Shown: one piece after another, positions 19,943-26,057 of the stretch
Layout: the number at the start of each line of letters is the position of its first letter
Numbering within the stretch: the first letter of the stretch is position 1
Assembly: GCA_965371445.1 (NCBI GenBank)
Contig: CBDUYN010000149.1
Span: 1-26,057 of the forward strand
Direction of reading: 5' to 3'
DNA from: DASWIG01 sp965371445
GTDB lineage: Bacteria > Acidobacteriota > Thermoanaerobaculia > Multivoradales > J023
DNA: 26,057 nt
Made by a program: the position numbers and the translations under genes
Notes under the pieces: model-generated
Database searches by the model: none
What the model saw: only the letters and a program-made list of their open reading frames with translations
Told to the model about the DNA's origin: nothing

Positions 19943-22415
19943 CTACACCACGACGTTGACGAGCCGTCCTAGGACGATGACGACCCTCGTCGGCTCGCGT
20001 CCGCCGAAATGCGCCCGCGCCCGCTCCGACGTCAGGGCCGCCCGCTCCAGGCCGGCGCGGTCGGTCCCAGGGGGCGACGCGAAGCTCGTCGCGCTTCTTG
20101 CCGTTCACCCGGACGACGACGGTGATCTCGTCCTCGGCGCAGAGCGCCTCGTGGTGCTCCGGCCACGGCGCCTCGGCGACGAGGCCGTCCTCGCCCAGCC
20201 GGTGCCAGAGCTCCTCGGCGACGTGCGGTGCTAAGGGCGAGAGCGTGCGCAGGAAGGTCTTCACGGTCCGACCGGCAGCGTCTCGCTCGCCGTCGCCTCG
20301 TTGACCAAGACCATCATCCGCGACACCGCGGTGTTGAGCTGCAAAGCCTCGACGTCGGCCGTGACCTTCCTCACCGTGCGGTGGATCGAGCGTTCGAGCC
20401 CCGGCTCGCTCGCCGCGGGGGTGTCCACCAGCCGCGGGCTCACCTGTCCCGTTCGCTCGTCGACGACCAGGCGCCAGACGCGTTGGAGGAAGCGGTAGCA
20501 AACCTCCAGGCCCTCCTGCTGCCAGGCCTTGGGCTGTTCCAGGGGACCCATGAAGAGCTCATGGAGCCGCAGGGCGACGGCGCCGTGGGAGGCCACGACG
20601 TCGTCGGGATTGACGGTGTTGAGCTTCGACTTCGACATCTTCTCGAGTTTCGCCGTGACCTCCCGGCCGTCGGCGAAGAGCCGTCCGTCGTCCTCCTCCA
20701 CGTCCGCAACCGGATGGTACCGGCCTCCGTCGTCGCGGTAGGACAGGGCGTGGACCATGCCTTGGTTGAAGAGGCGGGCGAAAGGTTCCTTGGTGTGGAC
20801 CAGGCCGCAGTCGTAGAGCACCTTGTGCCAGAAACGGGCGTAGAGCAGGTGCAGGACCGCGTGCTCGACGCCGCCTACGTAGAGGTCGACCGGCATCCAG
20901 TAACGCTCCGCCGCGGCCGAAAAGGGCTCGGTAGCGTTCGCCGGGTCGAGGAAGCGCAGGTAGTACCAGCACGAGCCGGCCCACTGCGGCATGGTGTGGA
21001 TCTCGCGGGTACCGCGGCGGCCGTCGGGCACCGTGACGCGGAGCCACTCCTCGCCGGCGCGGGCCAGGTGGACGTCCGTCGGCCGTCGGCCGGTACTCGT
21101 CGACGTGCGGAAGCTCCACCGGCAGCTCGGCGGCATCGACGGCGACGAGTTCGCCGTCGTCCGTGCGGATCAGCGGAAACGGCTCGCCCCAGTAGCGTTG
21201 ACGCGAGAACAGCCAGTCGCGCAGGCGATATTCCACTTTGGGACCGCCGGCGCCGTGCTCCGCCAGCCACTCGGTCATCCTCCAACGCCCCTCGGCGGAG
21301 CTCAGGCCGTCGAGAAAGCCCGAGCCAACCATCTCGCCTTCGCCGGTGTAGGCCTCCTCGGCGATCGGCGGGCCGCCGCCGCGCACCACCTCGACGACGG
21401 GCAGCTGATGACGCCGGGCGAAGGCGTGGTCGCGCTCGTCGTGGGCCGGGACCGCCATGACCGCACCGGTGCCGTACCCCTTCAGCAGGTAGTCGGCGAC
21501 CCAGATCGGGACCTGCTTTCCCGTCACCGGATGGACGGCCCAGGGCCCGTCGCGACGCCGGTCTTCTGCTGAGCCCGCTCGCGGTCACTTCTCCGGGCCG
21601 CGTCGGCGACGTAGGACGCGACCGCTTCGCGCTCGTCCGGCGCCGTGATCCTCTCCACCAGGGGGTGCTCCGGGGCGAGCACGCACCAGGTACAGCCGAA
21701 GAGGGTGTCGGCTCGGGTGGTGAAGACCTCGAAGCGCTCGTCGCTCCCGGCGACGCGGAAGACGATCTCCGTGCCCTCGGAACGGCCAATCCAGTGGCGC
21801 TGCATCTGCTTGACGTGCTCGGGCCAGTCGAGCTCTTCCAGGTCTTCCAGGAGCCGTTCGGCATAGGCCGTGATCTTGAGCATCCACTGGCGCATCGAGC
21901 GCCGTTCGACCGGGTCGCCGGTCTCGACGTTTAGCCGTCCTTGACCTCCTTGTTGGCGAGGACGGTCCCCAGGGCCGGCAGTAGTTGACCGGTGCCTCGC
22001 TCCCGCAGGCCGAGCCGCCGGATCTGGCGCCGGAAGTTGTCGACGTTGCGGCGTGTGATCTCCGCCGGGTGGCGCGCTCGGCGGGCAGGCCAAAAGCGTC
22101 CCAGCCCATGGGATGGAGGACATTGAGCCCCTACATCCTCATCATCCGGGCGACGACGTCGGTGGCGGTGTAGCCCACCGGGTGGCCGACGTGGAGGCCG
22201 GCTCCCGAGGGGCAGGGAAACATGTCGAGGACGTAGAATTTCTTCCGGGTGTCGGAGGCGTCGGGAGTGCGGAAGACCTTCCGCTCGTCCCACACCTCCT
22301 GCCACAGGGGTTCGACGATCCCCGGGTCGTAGAGCCGTCCGGCCGCGGCGTCGCGGGCGCCGGTGCGGGGTCTTCTCTCGGCAGGTCCTTTAAGGAGGGC
22401 TGTGTTCGTGCTCAT
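19943..22415 (-). pseudogene. leuS: Leucyl-tRNA synthetase pseudogene
   Basis: The gene once encoded leucyl-tRNA synthetase. Visible parts: start MSTNTALLKG (ATG 22415, GAGGTGA upstream), GAGLHVGHPVGYTATD (HIGH motif), GWDAFGLPAE, RQWMLKITAYAERLLEDLEE, editing domain DERFEVFTTRADTLFGCTWC, GYGTGAVMAVPAHDERDHAF, MPQWAGSCWYYLRFLDP, KMSKSKLNTVNPDDVV, APHVAEELWHRLGE and the tail TRVVIVLGRLVNVVV (TAG 19943). An in-frame TAG interrupts it at 22131-22133. Frame changes lie near 22075, 21975, 21935, 21545, 21070, 20267 and 20070. About 7 residues after GLPAE and about 35 after RRLGL are missing. Nearby genes have no such lesions, so decay is more likely than poor sequence, and a working copy should exist elsewhere. 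Confidence 0.88.
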
Positions 22416-22461
22416 GGCGTTCACCTCTGGCCCGAGCACCGCGGCGATCCTTTTCCAAGAG

Positions 22462-22493
22462 AAAACGGCCTCGCCGCGGGGCGAGGCCGTTTT
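22462..22493 (-). terminator. Strong hairpin upstream of leuS pseudogene
   Basis: Perfect 14-bp inverted repeat AAAACGGCCTCGCC / GGCGAGGCCGTTTT with a 4-nt loop. On the minus strand it is followed by TTTTCTCTT, as in an intrinsic terminator, and sits 47 nt before the leuS start; it may close an upstream transcript or have been an attenuator. Its outer A/T pairs also allow weak use on the plus strand. Confidence 0.7.
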
Positions 22494-22850
22494 CCTGCAA
22501 ACTCGTTCGCGCCTCGCTTACGTCGGCGTGGAAAGAAGGAGCGAAAGGTGGTTGGCCGTTTTCTTCATTGTCCTGCCATGATAGAGGTTCTCGATCCGCG
22601 AGTCAAAACGGAGGGGAGGGCCTGACCATCCCGCGGTTTCAGCCGCCAAGCCGGCACGCCGGAGCGCCGAAGGAAGAGGAGGGTGATCGCCGGCAGGACC
22701 CAGGCGGTCCTCGACGGCGCGGCAACATCGGCGCTCGGCTCGTCCATGGAGGCTCCCGTCATGGAGGTTTTAGCCCGATGGGCGTCGAGCATATCAGGAC
22801 CAGCACCCGGGGCCAAATAAAGCGCCCCTTGTAGAAGGTCTCCAGGACGT

Positions 22851-22990
22851 GACGACATTGTCGTCTACGACGACGTCAAGATGTTCTGGGCGGACCCGAA
22901 GATCCCTAAGGTCGGCCCCGACATCGCCGGGATCCGCCATAGCTGGATCGCCTCGTTACCCCCAAGCCCGGCGTGCCCAAGCCGCTCAGG
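22851..22990 (+). pseudogene. Uma2-family remnant
   Basis: The frame DDIVVYDDVKMFWADPKIPK followed by VGPDIAGIRHSWIASL resembles the Uma2 core (vyvxxDxxxYWxDPxxxxVxPDIxVV). A one-base shift gives PKPGVPKPLRRFVDSG as continuation. No start codon or C-terminal half can be found. Together with the intact copy at 11253 it shows that this family has spread and decayed locally. Confidence 0.5.
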
Positions 22991-23007
22991 CGGTTTGTGG
23001 ATTCGGG

Positions 23008-23025
23008 CGCCCATCCGGGCGTTTT
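23008..23025 (+). terminator. Weak terminator-like hairpin
   Basis: CGCCC, loop ATCC, GGGCG, then TTTT and CTCGT. The short 5-bp stem makes it a tentative terminator behind the Uma2 remnant. Confidence 0.3.
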
Positions 23026-23592
23026 CTCGTGTATACTCAGTCGCCAGAAGGCGACTTCAAACGCGGTGAGCGGGCCGAGACGTCCCTGGGACCCCGGACG
23101 ACCCGATTTGGCCAGGCCGATCCCATTCTCAGCCGCTCAGGTACCCACCGCCTTTCCAGCAGGACAGCATCTCAGTTATGCTTGCTCTACCATGAAAAGC
23201 CCTGACGACAGCGAAGCACTCCCGCCTCTTCCGCAGAACCTGTGGGTGGGATTTGGCCGTCAGCCACAGGCCGTCCGCTTAGAATCTGGCCGTTCCAGGA
23301 TCAGAGAGGGCACTGGAGCGAGGTTTTTCACCCACGAATTCAGCGGAAGACACTTCTTCAAGAGGGCAGAGGTCCTAGAAGGTCCAGACACCACGCCTCA
23401 CTCTCCACAGCATCGGAGTAACGAACGCCTCCTCCGATGCCTACTCTCGCCTTCTGCATTGCCTTGGATCCCCCCGCAACCTGAGCAGCATTTCGCAAGA
23501 TCCATTCGCCGACTGGAACCTACAGAACAATCTTTCAAGTCCGAGCGAAGGACTCCAGAGAACCGAATAAACGATCATGAGGTCACGCACCG

Positions 23593-24510
23593 ATGAATCC
23601 AGCTCCCACAAAACTCCGCGCGCGAATATTTGATTGGCTTGTAGCCGGTCTCATCAGCGCGTTCCTATCCCTCCTCGGTTCTTATATCCTTATAACTCAG
23701 TTAGCCTTCCCAGATCGATTTGCATTCCTGATAAGCCTCGCATTGCTATCAGCCTCTACGGTGTACCTTGGATGGCTTTGGATTCGATCTGACCGGATTC
23801 TGCGCAGACTCGGCATAGTAGATGTCATCACTAGACAGGGGAACAGGAACTGTGACCGGCCTAGCAATGCCGATAGCGATTTCCGTTTTCTTGGGATGTC
23901 AGCAGTCAACATTCTGACCGATGAGCGCGTCGAGGCGACAATAGAGTTGAAGCATCCCAAAAGGATCGATGTAGTCCACCTCGACTCCACGTGTGATGCG
24001 GCAGTACGAAACCTTGCGGAAAGCGCACCGCAACACCGCACGCATGTCGACATTAAACGCAATATTAATACGATGCTACTAGCCAAGGAGAGGCTTGAGC
24101 AACATAAGGGACCTCCAGATGTTACGACTGTGCCGCACCCTCTGTCGCCGGCTTTTCGGATTGTGAATATTGACGAGAAGTTGATGTACGTTGGAGAGTA
24201 CACCGATGAGAACTATGGCTTCTCTTCCGACCTCATAGTACTCAAGAATCTCAAGGGTCAACCCTCCTTGTTTTCCATGTTCGAGAATTACTATGAACGA
24301 ACCCGCGCGTTCGCTCTCAAGCACTTGGTTTCGCGAGCCCTGATTCGCATAGTCATCAATAACCCGACACTCCGATTTGATACCTTGGAGCGGCAAGTGC
24401 TCGCGGAGCTTGATGACACCGCAGCCGCAGGCGCCGCAACGTCGCAGCTCCTGAGAGATATAATCAAGGAGTACGGACTTGATGATTCGATCGTCTCAGA
24501 GGACGTCTAG
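23593..24510 (+). CDS. Two-TM membrane protein with possible PLD-like soluble domain
   Basis: A 305-aa protein of no named family. Two TM helices lie at about 16-38 (VAGLISAFLSLLGSYILI) and 43-64 (FAFLISLALLSASTVYLGWL), then a cytoplasmic domain. This has FRFLGMSAVNIL (about 97-108), IDVVHLDSTCDAAVRNLAES and, after a helical stretch, FRIVNIDEKLMYVGEYTDEN, with a closing LFSMFENYYERTRAFA. The order resembles the PLD-like effector domain often seen behind signalling or conflict-system modules (GxS, LLDP, and a final F..Y/W helix), but the paired HKD motifs are missing. ATG 23593 has GAGGT 9 nt upstream. DNA is clearly lower in GC than the left 22 kb. It precedes the phosphatase gene by 47 nt. 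Confidence 0.6.
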   Translation: MNPAPTKLRARIFDWLVAGLISAFLSLLGSYILITQLAFPDRFAFLISLALLSASTVYLGWLWIRSDRILRRLGIVDVITRQGNRNCDRPSNADSDFRFLGMSAVNILTDERVEATIELKHPKRIDVVHLDSTCDAAVRNLAESAPQHRTHVDIKRNINTMLLAKERLEQHKGPPDVTTVPHPLSPAFRIVNIDEKLMYVGEYTDENYGFSSDLIVLKNLKGQPSLFSMFENYYERTRAFALKHLVSRALIRIVINNPTLRFDTLERQVLAELDDTAAAGAATSQLLRDIIKEYGLDDSIVSEDV

Positions 24511-24557
24511 TCTAGTCTAAGCTCTACTAGATTGCTTCGCTGCAAGAGGATAAGGAA

Positions 24558-25826
24558 GTGACGAAACCTATAGTAATGATTATCCTCGATGGCGCTGCTG
24601 ATGTGCCGAATTGCACTGCTTACCAAGCCACTCCTCTTGAAGTGGCAAGAACGCCCTGGCTTAACAAGCTGACTAAGCGAGGGCACGCTGGCCTCTTGAG
24701 TCCGATAGGTCCGACCGTGGAGCCAGAATCCCATTCCGGAATACTAAATCTCCTTGGTTATCCAGTCATGCCGCCTGAAGTACCACGCGGACCAATCGAG
24801 GCGCTTGGCTGTGGACTTCCTTTTGACCCTGGAGATCTTGCAATTAGGGTCAACTTTGGCACTCGCGACGAAACTACAGGACTGATCGTCGATCGGAGAG
24901 TCTGCCGTTCGCTGAATCCCGAAGACGGAAAGACTCTATGCGGGAGTGTCGAAGCGGGAGTAAATGAGGCAAAATTAGATTTTAGAGTCAGGATGTTTCC
25001 AGTAAGGAGCTACCGCGCTTGCACGGTGATCAAGGCCAAGGGTATTCAACTATCAGATGCGATCACAAATACAGACCCGGGATATCCTGTGGAAGACCGA
25101 CCGACGATTCGAGATGGAGGCTATGAGACCATCAAATGTCGACCCTTGGCCGACAATGAGAGGGCACGCATTACCGCGGCCTATCTGAATCAATTTGTAA
25201 CCCGGGCCGAAGACATTCTGCGGTCGCACCCGCTGAACCGGCAAAGGCGGTCCGACGGTAGGATGGTTGCGAACGCGATATTGACACGTGGACCTGGTTC
25301 TTCATTGCCTCGGCTAAGACCTCTCCGAGAGCGTTTTGGGCTAGATCCTACCTTTCTCGCCAGTAATTCCATCGAACGCGGTGTAGCTGCAGTCGCTGGC
25401 TGTAAATTTAGAAATATTCCTTGCGGCCAAAAGATTTCGCAAGAACTCGAAGGGCTCAGCCTTAACATAGAGAAATTAGCACTGCCGGACACACTCACCA
25501 TAGCCCATGTTAAAGGACCCGACGAATTCGGCCATGATGGAGATTTTGCCGGAAAAGTAGCCTGCCTGGAGAAGATAGACACCGACCTGCTTGGATCACT
25601 CGTGCCTAGGGTTGTTGATCGATCTATAATAGTCATAACGGCTGACCATGCAACGCCCTGCTGCTTGCGCAGACATTCTGCAGCCGCGGTGCCATTTGTG
25701 ATCAGTGGACCAGGTGTTATTGAAAACGACGCCCGGAACTTCTCGGAACGTGAATGTGCTCCTTTGAAGACCTCGATATCGAAGGGTTCACAGCTCCTTA
25801 AACTAACCATTGACTTCGCCACCTGA
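24558..25826 (+). CDS. ApgM-type phosphoglycerate mutase-like phosphatase (alkaline phosphatase superfamily)
   Basis: A 422-aa relative of archaeal-type 2,3-bisphosphoglycerate-independent phosphoglycerate mutase (ApgM), a two-metal alkaline-phosphatase-fold enzyme. It starts MTKPIVMIILDGAAD (metal Asp11). The nucleophile loop PESHSGILNLLGYPV has Ser58, aligned with GSDxANLSLLGYDP of ApgM; the residue after Ser is His, not Asp. Other metal motifs are KGPDEFGHDGDF and ITADHATPC, and RHSAAAVPFVISGPG supplies the last His. All expected ligands seem kept, so it is likely active, though its substrate may be another phosphosugar or phospho-acid. GTG 24558 is chosen for GAGG about 8 nt upstream. Followed after 6 nt by a HAD gene, which suggests an operon. 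Confidence 0.88.
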   Translation: MTKPIVMIILDGAADVPNCTAYQATPLEVARTPWLNKLTKRGHAGLLSPIGPTVEPESHSGILNLLGYPVMPPEVPRGPIEALGCGLPFDPGDLAIRVNFGTRDETTGLIVDRRVCRSLNPEDGKTLCGSVEAGVNEAKLDFRVRMFPVRSYRACTVIKAKGIQLSDAITNTDPGYPVEDRPTIRDGGYETIKCRPLADNERARITAAYLNQFVTRAEDILRSHPLNRQRRSDGRMVANAILTRGPGSSLPRLRPLRERFGLDPTFLASNSIERGVAAVAGCKFRNIPCGQKISQELEGLSLNIEKLALPDTLTIAHVKGPDEFGHDGDFAGKVACLEKIDTDLLGSLVPRVVDRSIIVITADHATPCCLRRHSAAAVPFVISGPGVIENDARNFSERECAPLKTSISKGSQLLKLTIDFAT

Positions 25827-25832
25827 GAGGCA

Positions 25833-26057
25833 GTGAAGGTGTTCCACCAGATCAAGGCTATCGTGTTTGATGTCGTCGGCACGCTATACGTAAATCGCGC
25901 AATGGACAAAGAGCATTCTCGCCAGTTGATAAGCATGCTCGCCCATGACCGAAATCTAGATTTTTCCCAGGCAAAGGAATTGCTAAATGAAACACAACAG
26001 GCCCTAAGGGCTGGCGAAAGAATAACTCCAGAGTTTCAGGCAGGCCGTAGCGTGTAG
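25833..26057 (+). CDS. HAD-family hydrolase, N-terminal part (partial at window end)
   Basis: The 74 residues seen begin with VFHQIKAIVFDVVGTLYVNR: the HAD motif I DxxGT with nucleophile Asp13. The +2 residue is Val15, not the Asp of classic phosphatases, as in haloacid-dehalogenase or phosphonatase-like branches. A cap-domain start follows (KEHSRQLISMLAHDRNLDFS). The frame ends PEFQAGRSV at a TAG that is the very last codon of the window, well short of the family's 200-plus residues. The gene is therefore cut by the window or contig edge or truncated. GTG 25833 lies 6 nt after the ApgM-like stop; GTG 25839 is also possible. Confidence 0.7.
   Translation: MKVFHQIKAIVFDVVGTLYVNRAMDKEHSRQLISMLAHDRNLDFSQAKELLNETQQALRAGERITPEFQAGRSV

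Larger units (their letters stand above)
22416..23592. other. 1.2-kb stretch without an intact gene
   Basis: Contains a strong hairpin upstream of leuS (22462-22493), a Uma2 remnant (22851-22990), a weak terminator-like hairpin (23008-23025) and otherwise nothing recognised. Base composition falls from GC-rich to near-balanced after about 23100, marking the border of the low-GC block. A frame at 23192-23596 ends in ATGA overlap with the next gene but its Pro/Arg/Ser-rich sequence looks non-coding. Confidence 0.55.

Noticed and set aside
22131..22133. In-frame TAG in leuS as a recoded (pyrrolysine or amber-suppressed) codon
   Set aside because: Many other frameshifts and deletions in the same gene make simple decay the better explanation, and intact genes here use TAG as a normal stop.
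22416..22500. T-box riboswitch in front of leuS
   Set aside because: Only a terminator-like hairpin is present; the conserved T-box core and specifier stem are not found on the coding strand.
22565..22858. Minus-strand frame of 97 codons upstream of leuS
   Set aside because: Its composition looks like non-coding GC-rich DNA and it overlaps the plus-strand Uma2 remnant; no family features.
23192..23596. 134-codon frame ending in an ATGA overlap with the membrane-protein gene
   Set aside because: Very rich in Pro, Arg and Ser with no predicted structure or ribosome-binding site; the overlap alone is not enough.
1..26057. tRNA, rRNA genes and complete insertion sequences
   Set aside because: No tRNA-like cloverleaf, rRNA signature or transposase gene was recognised on either strand by eye; a covariance-model scan was not possible.

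Overview
The window is about 26 kb of mostly high-GC DNA with a bacterial layout. Codon use, a giant two-component hybrid kinase with a double periplasmic propeller, an ELWxxDGT-type protein tail ending in FADGFESGDLSSWS, and promoters lying directly on start codons together suggest an Acidobacteriota-like genome, perhaps Thermoanaerobaculia. That assignment is inference; the window holds no rRNA or other marker gene. Both ends cut into broken genes, so the window may be a whole contig.

Region 1 (1-9.5 kb) is chromosomal housekeeping: a truncated propeller-sensor fragment, trmFO, a DinB-fold protein, exonuclease III, a SAM methyltransferase, a secreted M20 amidohydrolase and a 1353-residue hybrid histidine kinase. 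Region 2 (9.5-13.8 kb) is accessory: a probably leaderless HTH protein with an overlapping coiled-coil partner, the stump of an ELWxxDGT-repeat protein, a Uma2 nuclease-fold protein, and an AAA ATPase overlapping a frameshifted TOPRIM/DUF4276-like partner (a possible decayed OLD-type defence pair).

Region 3 (13.8-19.3 kb, minus strand) is the centrepiece: a nine-gene bacterial microcompartment (BMC) operon, rpiB - deoC - BMC-T(double) - BMC-H - BMC-P - aldehyde dehydrogenase - BMC-T(PduT-like) - BMC-P - BMC-P. It matches the sugar-phosphate-utilising (SPU) class and the Haliangium ochraceum shell set. The predicted pathway takes pentose or deoxyribose 5-phosphate through RpiB and DERA to glyceraldehyde 3-phosphate plus acetaldehyde, and the dehydrogenase then makes acetyl-CoA. 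All three enzymes have an N-terminal amphipathic helix resembling an encapsulation peptide. No PduL-type phosphotransacylase or alcohol dehydrogenase is visible, so cofactor recycling is unexplained here.

Region 4 (19.4-23.1 kb) is decaying DNA: an intact antitoxin with an internally deleted ParE toxin, a leucyl-tRNA synthetase pseudogene with a nonsense codon and many frameshifts and deletions, and a Uma2 remnant. Region 5 (23.1-26.06 kb) has clearly lower GC and holds a transferred-looking cassette: a two-TM protein with a possibly PLD-like domain, an ApgM-type phosphoglycerate-mutase-like phosphatase and the start of a HAD hydrolase.

Two repeat families run through the window. One is a palindrome (GGCAGGCT...AGCCTGCC) whose flanking TAG serves as the stop codon of four different genes. 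The other is a C-rich 33-bp unit that sits in frame as linker between the targeting helix and the catalytic domain of two BMC enzymes.
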